A stretch of 64,000 bases of DNA. Source: Flabesymbios commensalis (lineage: Eukaryota > Annelida > Polychaeta > Terebellida > Flabelligeridae). Shown piece by piece: positions 20,648 to 31,982 of this stretch. Numbering within the stretch: position 1 is the first letter of the stretch; each line of letters begins with the position of its first letter. The stretch is from NCBI GenBank assembly GCA_964017125.1, contig OZ024904.1, forward strand, positions 1,239,152 through 1,303,151, read 5' to 3'. The notes beneath the pieces were generated by a model, which was not told where the DNA came from, did not search any database, and saw only the letters and a list, made by a program, of their open reading frames with translations. Made by a program: the position numbers and the translations under genes.

Positions 20648-21978
20648 CAGGGCCATTTCACTAACATTCACTGATCTTTAGGCAAGAATATCCTTAGACT
20701 AAAGATCATCCAGTGTTCTAAAGATATTTCTGTCTAACCGTTTCACTAACGCGATCTTTACCTTATATCTTAATCTTTATCGCCATGTGCCAAATAATTT
20801 ATGCACGATCATCATATCACAGGATACACCACAACATCCCCTGTTTTTGACCAATCTGACGATAGCTGCATGACATCATTGTTTTGTAAACATACACCGG
20901 AGCACGTGTAGTCTACCATGGGATAATGAACCACTACCAATTGGCCTAGGTTCTTTGTTTATAAATGTAATTAAAGTCAGTCAAGTTTCGAGATAATAAT
21001 ATTAAAGATATATAAAATATAATAATAAATAACGTAATGTCTACACTTAAGGCCAAATTATTTTCAGATCAAGTTGAATAACAGTAAATTTATAGCAATC
21101 ATGTTGAACCGTGCGTCAGACCGTGACAGGACAAGAGCACAGGGTGGGCCTATTGGTATTATGAAGGTAGGCCTATCGACGCCTACCTGGTGAAATTATA
21201 AATTCAATTATAGGCCGACGTTATATTAGCCTAACTTTACAATGCACCACACCTATAATGTAATTTGCCTAGGCCTATATTGTATAGCCTCTGGGAGAAA
21301 GGCAACCAAACATGTCGCCTGCCTGTATGAGATATAGGGCCTATGGTATATTTCACCTACCAGCACATACAGCACCATATAGGCTAAGCTTAGACTACAC
21401 ATTATTGTACACACACGAAACTTGTACAATGTCTGGGTAGGAATACTAGGCCTATATCTACCAGCTACCGCCACATAACTGAGGCTTTGTTTAGGTTAGG
21501 TTAGAATCAAATATTCTAGATCGCTATAGACATTTATTCTAAAGTTGAATAGGTATAAACAGTAGCCCTAGAGTAGCCTACATCAATGTTGAAGATAATC
21601 AGTGAGACTGTGAATAAAACGAATAATTAATTCAAGAAAAAATATAACATCTGATTAGGCCTACACTTTTTATCATTGATGCGCTGTCGTTTTCTAAGCA
21701 AATGATAAAATACAGAGTCAAATTCATGAATAAACATATGTTAACCATCGTCTTTAACTGTTTAAAGAGTGCCCCCGACCACTCTTTAAATCTCGTCTTT
21801 ATAACTAAAGATTTCGCCTTAAAAATCTTTAGTGAAACGGGTCACTTAAAGATCACTCCTTAAAGATCGTTCGTGAAACAGTCACCTCTTTAATTAAGGA
21901 TAAATCTTTATTTAAGGAGGATTTGGCGTTTTAAAGATCGTTTTTGCCTTAAAGATCGCTTAGTGAAACGCTACCCTG
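20648..21978. mobile_element. 1.33 kb DNA element with CAGGG ends
   Basis: Left end CAGGGCCATTTCACTAAC and CTGATCTTTAGGCAAGAAT; the complement of the right end reads CAGGGTAGCGTTTCACTAAG and CGATCTTTAAGGCAAAAAC. AAAGATC/TTTCACTAA motifs recur several times in both ends (20650-20790 and 21770-21978). The middle shows no transposase. It interrupts a GGTAAGGATT minisatellite. Superfamily not determined; the target duplication is unclear. Confidence 0.75.
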
Positions 21979-22440
21979 GATTGGTAAACATTGGTATAGC
22001 ATAAGGAGCGATAAAAAATGGTACGGCTTGGCAAGAATAAATAAGGATTGGTAAGGGTTGGTAAAGACTGGTCAGGGTTGGTAAGGACTGGTAATGGTTG
22101 GTAAGGATTAGTAAGTTATCTGCTAATATTATAAGGATTGATAAGGATTGGTAAGGGTTGGTAAAGACTGATCAGGGTTGGTAAGGATTGGTAATGGTTG
22201 GTAAGGATTAGTAAGTTATCTGCTAATAATATAAGGATTGATAAGGATTGGTAAGGGTTAGTAAGGGTTGGTAAAGACTGATAAAGACTGGTAAGGACTG
22301 GTAGGACTTGTTAAGAATAGATAGGGATGGTAAGATTTGCTAAGAATTGGTAAGAATTGGCATACCATGAGGATCGGTAGAAAATGGTGCAGATTGTCAA
22401 GAATTGGTAAGGATTGGTAAGGGTTGGTAAGGATCTTGAC
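21979..22440. repeat. GGTAAGGATTG minisatellite with 110 bp higher-order unit
   Basis: Ten-base GGTAAGGATT-like units; the block from GTAAGTTATCTGCTAAT to GTAATGGTTGGTAAGGATTA is repeated at 22115 and 22222. Related units left of the CAGGG element at 20618-20640. Confidence 0.88.
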
Positions 22441-22473
22441 ATCATCATAGAAAAATAAAAACAATTTGAACAA

Positions 22474-22574
22474 ACGCGACACGCTGTCCCAATGCTGCTG
22501 TAATGTTGGTCCAACGTCGAAGACGTTGTACCAACATTACAGCAGCATTCGTGCCATGCTTCTTATTTGCTGGA
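22474..22574. mobile_element. PAL-A copy with distinct arms
   Basis: AATGCTGCTGTAATGTTGGT and its mirror around CGTCGAAGACG; right end TTATTTGCTGG. Confidence 0.8.
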
Positions 22575-22841
22575 ACCATATGGGCAGTGCAAAACCGAGG
22601 TTGTTATGTTGACCTGAAATACTGCCACCAGATCATCAGATCATGATGGGTTGCTATGGTGACCCCAGATATGCGCATCTTTCTCAGAAATCAGAATGAT
22701 GGACGGTCACACTAGCATGGTTGATCCAATGTTGTTTAAATGCTGGGACGATGTCATATACAACAGTGTTTTTATTTGTTGTGTGTTTTGAGTGGCTGTG
22801 TGGATAATATGTCCACGTGTCACGCACACGTAACCTTCGTC

Positions 22842-23093
22842 TTAACCCTTACAGTGCGGGGATCGACTTCAGACGTCAGAATCTGACGTCTGTAGACGCC
22901 AGATTCTGACGTCTAAAGTCGATCTCCAGACTGTAAGAGTACAAATATTTCTAATGGCCGTAGTCCCATAACATAGGCATTCAAATGAAGCGGAAAGAAC
23001 TAACTAAGACATTTATAAATGATGATTTCAAATTGAAAAAACACTTTTGGTTGCGATGTTTTTTACAAATTAATTCAGCGCTCTAAGGGTTAA
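22842..23093 (+). mobile_element. PAL-B element, complete reference copy
   Basis: 252 bp, TTAACCCTTACAGTGCGGGG to GCGCTCTAAGGGTTAA. Left third is a hairpin built from GATCGACTTCAGACGTCAGA and its mirror. The right tail reads ATAATGGCCGTAG-type sequence, CCATAACATAGGCATTC, GAAAGAACTAACTAAGACAT and TTTCAAATTGAAAAAAC. TTAA at both borders. A PAL-J piece follows immediately. Confidence 0.92.
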
Positions 23094-23140
23094 AGGGTGG
23101 TATATACAAGTGGCAGATACGACCCTTTATGACTAAGGTT
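23090..23140. mobile_element. PAL-J fragment
   Basis: TTAAAGGGTGGTATATAC and GTGGCAGATACGACCCTTTA. Confidence 0.55.
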
Positions 23141-23564
23141 ACGACTTTATGTTCTGAGCAGCTACTACAAGGGAGTATATACTATTGTTTGGATTGAACA
23201 GCCAAGCAAAAGTCAATAGAAAAAAACGACATTGTTTTTAAATCATGTTAATAACGGACATCCCTGCATTTTACTGCTATTGCTTCACATATATGGACAA
23301 AATATAATCACTTGAAAGGAACTGAGTACATTTGATGCAAATTACGATTATTTTGCTGAAGACTTTTTAGTCTGTATGTTTGGCAGTGCACCTCTGCCCA
23401 GGGCAAATAAAGTGTACATGTTCATTCTTAATTTTTGTTAATAGCTGAAATGGAAATACAAAGCTTCATTTCCCACCATTATACACCTCCTCCATTTATT
23501 CATCATATTATTTTGTTCAAATACATACAAAACAAACAGATGACAAGAAATAATTTGCAAGAAA

Positions 23565-23672
23565 CCCAGCAAACACGATACATTGAACCAATGTTGGGTC
23601 AATGTTGCCCGACGTCGTAGACGGCGGGCAACATTGACCCAACATGAGTTCAATATCTCGTTTTCGCTGGGA
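23565..23672. mobile_element. PAL-A copy, well preserved
   Basis: CCCAGCAAACACGATACATT to CTCGTTTTCGCTGGG around CGTCGTAGACG. Confidence 0.9.
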
Positions 23673-23784
23673 AGGAAGATGAACCATTTTTTTTTAAAAT
23701 AACAAATGACAACAATGACATTATCCCATCAGTTACTTAGACGTCCCTTTGCATGTTTTATATAATAGCTTTGTCGTCACTTTG

Positions 23785-23840
23785 GCAGCAAAGGGTGGTA
23801 TTTGCCACTATTAAACGTGGCAGATACCACCCTTTAACAC
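23785..23840. mobile_element. PAL-J hairpin
   Basis: AAAGGGTGGTATTTGCCAC mirrored by GTGGCAGATACCACCCTTTA. Confidence 0.75.
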
Positions 23841-23909
23841 CAAGTGACCATGTGTAACGCCTCATTTTTAGCATGTTTTATGCAGCTATACATCTGTACA
23901 TGTCGCTCC

Positions 23910-23975
23910 ACTAGCGATGAAAGGACGTAACTGCCACTTTACAAAGTGGCTGTTACATCCTTTTATCACTAAGCA
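23910..23975. mobile_element. PAL-J-like hairpin
   Basis: GATGAAAGGACGTAACTGCC, ACTTTACAAAGT centre and GGCTGTTACATCCTTTTATC. Confidence 0.65.
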
Positions 23976-24335
23976 TTATTGCCGCATAAAGTAAAAAAAA
24001 CAGTAACAGCTTTCCTTAATACATGTAAGCAATAATACTGCCTTTTAACTTTACATAGCAGTAATTTTGATACGTGGTTTTTACTTCGCATGTTTTTTAT
24101 TTTTTTATTTGTGTTTGATGCCATTTTTCAGGGGAAATCACGCAAGAGGGTAGGTTACCATGGTTACCATGGTTACATTGTGTACATATACTATAATCTG
24201 TCAACTGTGGCTAATACAAGCTTAATAGCTCATCTCTGCTGGTTATCAACCAATCAACACACAGGAAATAAGAATTAGACCAATCAGCGATGACGTTATT
24301 TCAGGTGCTTCTTCATCTGACAATTAGGTTGCTCC

Positions 24336-24434
24336 AGTCAAACACGAGGCGTTGAGCCAATGATGGTTTAATGTTGGGCCACCGTCTACGACGCCGGCCC
24401 AGCATTGAGTCTGCATCTCGTGTTGTCTGTGTTA
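24336..24434. mobile_element. PAL-A copy
   Basis: TCAAACACGAGGCGTTGAGC to CATCTCGTGTTGTCTG around CGTCTACGACG. Confidence 0.82.
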
Positions 24435-24594
24435 CACAACAGCCAATTAGCTTTGATGAGGGAAGGATAGATCAATCAGCGAGCCCTAATCAAATGAGGT
24501 TTATGAATATTCAGTGGCTTATTCCCGGAAAGTGAAAGACATATGATACTCTATGGCGAATGTAAAAAAATACTTTTACGATATACTTAACCTG

Positions 24595-24846
24595 TTAGCC
24601 CTTTCAAGCCTGAGTTTACCATTGTCATCTTCATCCACTACAAGCCGCGAATTGCTGTCGCAATTCTCGACTTGAAGTGAATGAAGATGATTTGAAGTGG
24701 GTGAAAAATTGAAGAAAATTGCCATGTATCGGTAAACAAGTTGCATGGAAATTTTCGTTCTAAAACCCTTTGTTGTAGGAAAATTAAGTCTGTTTTCGGG
24801 GATGTAAAATGATGCTTTAATGCATCGTGAGGACTTAAAGGGTTAA
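24595..24846 (+). mobile_element. PAL-C element
   Basis: TTAGCCCTTTCAAGCCTG to GGACTTAAAGGGTTAA, 252 bp. Confidence 0.9.
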
Positions 24847-24896
24847 CAACATGCGCATATATGCATTGAGTTTAAAACCTGTTATGTGTTAAAGGG

Positions 24897-25131
24897 TTAA
24901 CCCTCATCCTGCTGATCAAGACTATTGTCATTTTCAATCTGTTTTAATTGTCGACCAAATCACTGTTATTGGGAATGAAATTTGTGTCTAAACATCAAGA
25001 TTTGCTAATAGTTGGGATCAAATTAATCAAAAATGAGTAATTTTCACCCTCTTGAAGTTGTGGATCGCGGTAGCGAGACACAACTTCAAGTGGCTGAAAA
25101 TTGTAAATTACCATAGCAGGAAAAGGGTTAA
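24897..25131 (+). mobile_element. PAL-F element
   Basis: 235 bp, TTAACCCTCATCCTGC to GCAGGAAAAGGGTTAA. Contains CACTGTTATTGGGAATGAAA and, near the right end, the hairpin CTTGAAGTTGTGGATCGCGG with GCGAGACACAACTTCAAG. The second copy is at 31644. Confidence 0.85.
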
Positions 25132-25199
25132 ATCTACTTCCAGTTTACTGGAGCTAGATAGAGCTGTGTTTGTTTTAATCTTTACGTTTGAAGTGCGGT

Positions 25200-25700
25200 G
25201 CGTATAACGTTAGTCAAACACAAATTAATTAATCCACGATACTGTCAATTAATATCTGTTCATCTAACCTTATACATGTGTTCTAGTCTCAAACAGTGTA
25301 CAGTATGTCAATAAGAAAGAACAAAATTCAATAGAGGCGTAGATCCGAATATTTTCGGATCTACGAATCTATCGTAATTGAGTACTTTTAACGACTTAAA
25401 ATACACAAAATAGGTACATGTGTTCTTCGATTTGATATAGAAAAACGAAATTTCTTGTCAGCATGGTGAAGGGTAAACACCGAAATATCAGTTGTTTATT
25501 TTCATGGAGTAACCCGTATATTGTGCTCGACCTGGCCAGTATTAAAAATAACAATAGATTCGTTAATCCGAATCTACTGTTTTAGACAAACGTCAAACGT
25601 GTATTTAAAAAATTGGTTAACAGCTAGCTTATCACCGTGATAACGGTTATTAACCCAGAAGTGAATATCTGATATAAATACAATTAGCAGCAGATTATAG
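25200..25700 (+). mobile_element. PAL-H composite element
   Basis: Two hairpins: AATAGAGGCGTAGATCCGAA with ATCTACGAATCTATCG (25325-25378), and AACAATAGATTCGTTAATCC with GAATCTACTGTTTT (25549-25588). Between them ACTTAAAATACACAAAATAG and GGTACATGTG match 63207-63255, so the family is longer than either hairpin. Borders uncertain. Confidence 0.65.
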
Positions 25701-26087
25701 TTTTATTAATGATAACAGCTGAAGTACAGTCCAACAGAAATGAAACCATATCACAGCGTGATTCTGTATCTCGTGGCAAATCCACGTCGAACGTGTAATT
25801 TTTAGATTTGATCTCATATTAACATTTCATTTTCTCTGTGTGAAATTCACTAACATGTTGCGTGCTAAATCATGTATATTATAATTACATCTCTTCTTAT
25901 ATTCATACCTAGCAGATTACATCGTCTGTTTTCTATTTCAAAATGACCTTGTATACTCAATTTTTGAAAAAAATGTGACAATTAGAAATTTCTGCAAGAG
26001 AACATATTTTATCATTCAAAATATATTAGCATGTATGAAGCTATTTTATACTCTATCATCATTGAAGTTATTTACCAATGAACCAAA

Positions 26088-26146
26088 GAGGCTCATCCAA
26101 CGTTAGTTGGACGTTGGGCCAATGTTGGTCCAAAGTGACTTCTACA
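26088..26146. mobile_element. PAL-A fragment, degenerate
   Basis: ACGTTAGTTGGACGTTGGGC and CAATGTTGGTCC. Confidence 0.5.
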
Positions 26147-26159
26147 ACGCAGAAGTATT

Positions 26160-26578
26160 TTTGTAAACCATGGAAACCGAAGATTTTTTTTCCAATCTGA
26201 TAGCATCATCAATGTCTTACTCAATGTCTTGCTCAGCTCTTTACCAAGGTTTTGAAATCATCTTAAATGTCGTAGCTCTTTTCACTGCATTTGAATACCC
26301 GTGTTATGAGTCTACGGCTATTAGAAATTTTTAATTCTTTCAGTGCGGGGATCGACTTTAGACGTCACTGCGAGAATCGGACGTCTATAGACGTCAGATT
26401 CTGACGTCTAAAGTCGGTCCCCGCACTGAAGGGGTTAAATATTTATAATCGTCGTAGACTCATAACATAGGTATTCAAATAAAACGGAAAGAGCTAAATG
26501 AGACATCTATGTTGATTTCAAATTGAAAAAAACCCTTTGGTCTCTTGGTTTATACAAAAATAATTTTCATAAAAATAC
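26160..26578. mobile_element. Head-to-head PAL-B, 410 bp fold-back
   Basis: Tail, hairpin, tail: ATTTGAATACCCGTGTTATG on the left mirrors CATAACATAGGTATTCAAAT on the right, with the GACGTCTATAGACGTC stem at the centre (26335-26440). Other copies have the tail on one side only. Confidence 0.8.
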
Positions 26579-26740
26579 TATGCTTTACTCATCTCAACCA
26601 AATTTATTTCACTCCACTCAGGTGTAAATGAGTAACTGGTAGGACAGAGATGGAAATGTACGTTTGTAGCTTTGAAATGGCTGCAAGGTACGGGGGAGGG
26701 GACTTGGTTGAAATGGCACACGACTGAACAAATCCCGTGA

Positions 26741-27237
26741 TCAGAGGGGTAAATGTGGAAGTCTAGGAGTCAAAGGGGTAAATGTGGAAGTCTAGGGGTC
26801 AAAGGGGTAAATGTGGAAGTCTAGGAGTCAAAGGGGTAAATGTGGAAGTCTAGGGGTCAAAGGGGTAAATGTGGAAGTCTAGGGGTCAAAGGGGTAAATG
26901 TGGAAGTCTAGGGGTCAAAGGGGTAAATGTGGAAGTCTAGGAGTCAAAGGGGTAAATGTGGAAGTATATGGGTCAAAGGGGTAAATGTGGAAGTATATGG
27001 GTCAAAGGGGTAAATGTGGAAGTCTAGGAGTCAAAGGGGTAAATGTGGAAGTCTAGGAGTCAAAGGGGTAAATGTGGAAGTCTAGGAGTCAAAGGGGTAA
27101 ATGTGGAGGTCTAGGGGTCAAAGGGGTAAATGTGGAAGTCTAGGGGTCAAAGGGGTAAATGTGGAAGTCCAGGGGTCAAAGGGGTAAATGTGGAAGTCTA
27201 GGGGTCAAAGGGGTAAATGTGGAGGTCTAGGGGTCTG
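26741..27237. repeat. 29 bp minisatellite, about 17 units
   Basis: Unit CAAAGGGGTAAATGTGGAAG plus TCTAGGGGT; single-base variants GGAGT, ATATGGGT and GGAGGTC mark subtypes. Confidence 0.97.
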
Positions 27238-27644
27238 TCATATGACACCTGTATGTATTCGTACTCAATCCCGACTCCAAAAAATGGGATCGTAGCGAAT
27301 TATATTATAAGGTGGGTACTCAATTAACCAAATAATAAGTTTGCAGGTGTCTATTATCATGATTACTTGTAAACGGAAATAGTTTCTTCAAGTCGCAGCT
27401 TCAAATGACGACAAATATACACTGACAACATTCGACAGAACACCACCTTCTCGAGCTACATAGGCTGAAAAAAACAACCACTATCATAAACATCTACGAG
27501 ATAATGCATTATTTTTTTGTAGTAATTATGAAGATACATAACCCACTTTCTCGCACTCACGCTGTTGGCTTTCACTATAAGACGTATGGTGAGATAAGCA
27601 CATCTCTCACTCTCTCCAAAACGCTTCACTGTTCAGTACGATTT

Positions 27645-27830
27645 TGCCGTTTCATATATATATTCGTACGAGAAAATACATACAGTATCGTTGGGCACGG
27701 CGAGATGGGCTGATCTCAGCACTTACATCAACCCCTCGCCTAAAGACTCGGGCTAGATGTGGTAACCTGTGCTGAGATGAGCTCATCTCGCCTTCCTAAC
27801 GATACCGTATGCATATATTCCAGCAAGGAT
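27645..27830. mobile_element. Fold-back with GGCGAGATGGGCTGATCTCA arm
   Basis: CAGTATCGTTGGGCACGGCG faces CGCCTTCCTAACGATACCG; TATATATTCGTACGAG and GCATATATTCC outside. Confidence 0.7.
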
Positions 27831-28137
27831 TTGCTTCTCAAGAAGGTGGCTGAATTGTTTGTTTTTATTCCTCATTCATTTGAAGCTAGATTTCCAGCTC
27901 CAAATAACGAACAAATATTTATTTTAATGAAAAAGATACATCTCCTATATTGAATTATTTTATGAGGTGAGTGCCTTCGACAAACCATTTTTATATTGAC
28001 CCAGCGTTGCGTCGATGCCTCGTGTTGCAAGAGATACACCTGGGGACTTTATGCCTGCGCGGGGCTGTGGACGGCTCTGTGTGCGTGCTCAGTCCTCGGC
28101 ATGTATCACTACGCCTGGAGGGGCAGACAGCAATAAT

Positions 28138-28222
28138 GTAGTATTGCTTACATGTGGTTGGTTTAATGTTGGGCCACCGGCTTCGATCTTGGCCCAGCAT
28201 TAAATCAACACCATGACAACAT
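28138..28222. mobile_element. PAL-A copy, degenerate ends
   Basis: GGTTTAATGTTGGGCCACCG, CTTCGATCTTGGCCCAGC, ATTAAATCAACACC. Confidence 0.72.
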
Positions 28223-28237
28223 TCCTGCGTTTCTGGG

Positions 28238-28322
28238 GAAGTGTTGTTTTAATGCTGGGCCACCGCCTACGACGCTGGCCCAGTATTGAACCACCACCAG
28301 GCCAGCACCTTGTTTTCCTGGG
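28238..28322. mobile_element. PAL-A copy in tandem with the previous one
   Basis: TTTTAATGCTGGGCCACCGC to CACCTTGTTTTCCTGGGG. Confidence 0.75.
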
Positions 28323-28499
28323 GCAGTCCGCTATACATGCTGGTGTTGTTTACACGGAACACCTTCAGGAATAGCCGGAGAAACCGAGGACCGCTCACGA
28401 CAGGGACGTCATAATACCCGGGAAACCGATGTAGCCCGCTCACGACACGCTGATTAATAAACCTCATCAGGCTTCAGGCATTTGTCTGGGTTAACCGTC

Positions 28500-28615
28500 A
28501 GTGGGCCACCATTTTTTAATCTCAAGAAGAGGGGGGACTTTTTTTTATTTCAAACCCAAAATTTTTTATTTAAAAAATACTCCAGCCCCTACTGGAGAGC
28601 GAATGGTGGCCCCCT
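28500..28615. mobile_element. Small MITE with GGGCCACCATT ends
   Basis: GTGGGCCACCATTTTTTAAT on the left, GCGAATGGTGGCCCCC on the right; resembles the GGGACGCACCATT element at 4031. Confidence 0.5.
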
Positions 28616-28804
28616 AAAGGCCTAATAGTTTAGTCAATGTAGCAAAAATAATGGGCGGACCTTTGACCTGTCACTGACTGCAACATAATTTATTTTTACT
28701 TTTTATCCAATAACCAATTTTGATGGGAATTAGCAGTGATTAGCAAGCATTATTGTTTAGTCATGCGGTTATTATCTTTGAACATTTCACAAGCTAAACT
28801 ATTT

Positions 28805-29132
28805 AACATGTAATGTAATACTCAAAATGGGTTCTAAACATGGGCATCTAAAGTCGACCCCCGCACCGAAAGAGTAAAATAATACATGTAATGTAATACT
28901 CAAAATGGGTTCTAAACATGGGCATCTGAAGTCGACCCCCGCATTTTCACCCACTTGAAGTTGTGTCTCGCTGACGCGATCCACAACTTCAAGTGAGTGA
29001 AAATTACCGAGAGAGTAAAATATGTATAATGGCCGTTGATCCATAACACAGCTGGTAACTAAGACATAAAATTGAAAACCCCTATGGTCTTCATCGTTTA
29101 TATAAAACTATTTCAGCGCTTTAAGGGTTATT
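28805..29132 (+). mobile_element. PAL-B remnant with duplicated 87 bp block and PAL-E/F hairpin
   Basis: TGTAATGTAATACTCAAAAT to GGCATCTAAAGTCGACCCCC occurs at 28809 and 28888. The second copy runs into TTTCACCCACTTGAAGTTGT and its mirror (28945-29003); then PAL-B tail to TTTAAGGGTTA. Confidence 0.6.
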
Positions 29133-29149
29133 TTTAGTCAACATCGGAT

Positions 29150-29720
29150 TCTGATTACATGTTTTCCGGGTTATATCTGTGGGAATGAAAACAGCAGTAT
29201 CTGCCTAACTTACAAGTAAGCAGTTACTGCTGTTTGTTTTTAAGCTGCAGGATTCTCTTCTGCCATCGAGTACTGGCAATGCCAGCTTCTAATCACTGTG
29301 CAAAGGCAAACAGCAGTAGCTGCTTACTTTACAAGTGAACAGTTACTGCTGTTTGTCTTTGAGCTGCAGGATTCTCTTCTGCCATCGAGTACTGGCATAC
29401 TGACCGCCGTGCAAAGACAAACAACAGTAACTGCTAGATTTCAAAGTGAACAGTTACTGCTGTTTGTCTTTGGCCATCAAGTACTGGCATACTGATCGCC
29501 GTGCAAAGACAAACAGCATTAACTGCTCACTTTGAAAGTAAGCAGTTACTGCTGTTTGTCTTTGAGCTGCAGGATTCTCTTCCGCCATCGAGTACTGGCA
29601 TACTGACCGCCGAGCAAAGACAAACAACAGTAACTGCTTACTTTTAAAATGAACAGTTACTGCTGTTTGTCTTTGAACTGCATGATTCAAAGACAAGGAT
29701 TCTCTTCTGCAGTTACCGCA
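29150..29720. repeat. Tandem array of TAACTGC hairpins, about 110 bp units
   Basis: Five units each with AAACAGCAGTAACTGCTTAC, the mirror GTAAGCAGTTACTGCTGTTT, then GAGCTGCAGGATTCTCTTC and CATCGAGTACTGGCATACTG. A lone copy lies at 53925-54028. Confidence 0.9.
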
Positions 29721-30002
29721 GTTTGTATTTGATAGAATACCAGTGGTAGCAGCGACACTCTGCGGCACTAGTAAACACACTCTCTGACGCGCATGCGTGC
29801 TGTATGGTTGCCATGGAAACCTTTGAGTAGCCCATGGAGACGTGTTACGCTGCACGCTTCCAGCTTGTTAACCCTTTGCGGCTCAAGGTCCCTTTATTTG
29901 ATCGTTTCCACCTTTTGTGCTCCATGATTGTCAATGACACATGATGGTTCGGCCTCGTAGTATCAAGAACACAATGTGCTTGCTGTCTATAGATCTATAC
30001 GC

Positions 30003-30113
30003 ACCAAACGCGAGACGTGGAACCAATGATGGTTTATTGTTGGTTCATCGTCTACGACGCTGGCCCAACATTAAACCAACATTGGTTCAACGGCTTACGC
30101 TCGATGGGTAGCT
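30003..30113. mobile_element. PAL-A copy
   Basis: CACCAAACGCGAGACGTGG to CAACGGCTTACGCTCG around CGTCTACGACG. Confidence 0.85.
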
Positions 30114-30139
30114 TCACGTTTGGTGTCAAATCACAGTAT

Positions 30140-30450
30140 ATGAAAATGCTAAAACACAGTGAAAGCACATGTTAAAACACAGTAAAATCAAATGCTAAAA
30201 CCCAGTATAAGCACATACTAAAACAAAGTATAATCACACGTTACAACAAACTGTAAGATAATGCTAAAACCCTTTAAAAGCATATGTTAAAACAAAGTAT
30301 ATAAGCAAATGCTAAAACCCAGTAAAAGCATATGTTAAAACACAGTATAAGCACATGCTAAAACCCGATAAAAGCACATGCTAAAACACAGTATAAGCAA
30401 ATGCTAAAAACCCAAAAAAGCGCATGCTAGAACCCAGTGTTTATGCTGTA
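30140..30450. repeat. Degenerate 24-30 bp minisatellite
   Basis: GCTAAAACACAGTATAAGCA repeated about 12 times with drift. Confidence 0.85.
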
Positions 30451-30655
30451 ACCCAATATAAGCGCCGAGTTGAGGTTGAGACCAGTGTATTGACGTTAAT
30501 TTTGGTCCGTCCCTATTATAATAGGAGTTCGTTTCTGACCTTTTAAACGGTTATCAGAAATAAACTACTTTCTTGTTACTTGTAATTTGATACTTACTGT
30601 GGTATCCAAATCTCAAAGGAACAAAATGTTACTTTCCGCTCACTGGATAAAGAAT

Positions 30656-30999
30656 CAGTCAGTCGGTCAGTCGGTCAGTCGGTCGGTCGGTCGGTCGGTC
30701 GGTCGGTCGGTCGGTCGGTCGGTCGGTCGGTCGGTCGGTCGGTCGGTCGGTCGGTCGGTCGGTCGGTCGGTCGGTCGGTCGGTCGGTCGGTCGGTCGGTC
30801 GGTCGGTCGGTCGGTCGGTCGGTCGGTCGGTCGGTCGGTCGGTCGGTCGGTCGGTCGGTCGGTCGGTCGGTCGGTCGGTCGGTCGGTCGGTCGGTCGGTC
30901 GGTGGTTCGGTCGGTCGGTGGTTCGGTCGGTCGGTCGGTCGGTCGGTCGGTCGGTCGGTCGGTCGGTCGGTCGGTCGGTCGGTCGGTCGGTCGGTCGGT
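30656..30999. repeat. (GTCG)n tetranucleotide array
   Basis: About 86 units, interrupted twice by GGTGGTTC near 30901-30925. Confidence 0.98.
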
Positions 31000-31039
31000 T
31001 ATACGATAGGCTTAATGTTACCTAATATTTTTTATTTCA

Positions 31040-31175
31040 CCTCATTTTCATCCATCAATAACGACACTATGACATCGCCATACATTGCTGTTCAAACTAC
31101 AGCTACAGTGCGATGTGGGCTGATGCCGATATACGTCTCATAGTGAAAACCACTGTGTGAAAATAATCAACTATA
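31040..31175 (+). mobile_element. PAL-R related repeat
   Basis: TTGCTGTTCAAACTAC, GATGCCGATATACGTCTCAT and AGTGAAAACCACTGTG match the inverse of 61735-61805. Confidence 0.6.
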
Positions 31176-31354
31176 ACCAACTATAAAATATAACAAATTA
31201 ACAAATTTTTGCTCCCACTGAGCATCTCACGATTTACATGATTTAAATTATCTTACCTTGCGATTTGTGTTAAATTTTCTAATTATTGAAAATTAAGATG
31301 ATTCTAATATTAAGATCCTTAGTCAGTGAGGTGATCCGGTGCTTAAAGCATGTT

Positions 31355-31446
31355 TTCCTAACGCTGTGTCAACAGTGGGCCGTCATCTACAACGCTGGTC
31401 CAACGTTAGCACACAGTTGCCCCCCCGCCCCCTTTCGTGTCTGCTG
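31355..31446. mobile_element. PAL-A copy, degenerate
   Basis: CTAACGCTGTGTCAACAGTG to TTTCGTGTCTGCTGG with a C-rich disruption at 31420-31432. Confidence 0.65.
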
Positions 31447-31529
31447 GACTATTCACCATATTACTGGTGACAGCTGCATATAATGTCTCAGATGAACAAC
31501 ACGTCATAATAGGTTTGATATTCGCTCTC

Positions 31530-31607
31530 CTTGATTTGATGTTGGGTCAGCGTCGTAGACGGTGGGCCAACATCAAAACAACATCGGATGAGCGTCACGT
31601 GTTTTTT
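31530..31607. mobile_element. PAL-A copy, left end lost
   Basis: TTGATGTTGGGTCAGCGTCG to GCGTCACGTGTTTTTTGG. Confidence 0.75.
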
Positions 31608-31643
31608 GGCAGAATCGTTTGACCTCATTTGACCTCGCCCATT

Positions 31644-31871
31644 TTAACCCTTTCACTACTATAGTATTTTTTAATCCATTTTATCAGCCGATCAAACCAC
31701 TGTTATTGGGAACGAAATGAGTGTTCAAACAGAAAGATCTGCAAATGTTTGGTCTGCAATTAAACTAATAATAAGTATTTCCACCCACTTGAAGTTGTGG
31801 ATCGCGGTAGCGATACACAACTTCAAGTGGGTGGAAATATAAATTATTTATTTTAGCGGTTAAAATGTTAA
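31644..31871 (+). mobile_element. PAL-F element
   Basis: TTAACCCTTTCACTAC start; CCACTGTTATTGGGAACGAA; hairpin CCCACTTGAAGTTGTGGATC with its mirror at 31788-31836. Confidence 0.82.
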
Positions 31872-31982
31872 ATACATTTTGAATTGTGTATGCTGTGAAT
31901 AATAAGTGAATCTATTTCTTTCTATGCAGTCTATATTTATATAAATCATGCACCCAAAGTAAGAATGATATACTATTGTTGT

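Noticed and set aside
24115-24160. Possible tiny exon after TTTTTCAG at 24132
   Set aside because: The 17-20 bp segment before a GGTAGG has no PKC match and does not fit phase 0 between exons 3 and 4.
26741-27237. CRISPR-like or regulatory 29 bp repeat
   Set aside because: Head-to-tail minisatellite with no unique spacers.
30587-31009. 140-codon frame rich in GRSV repeats
   Set aside because: GTCG tetranucleotide array.
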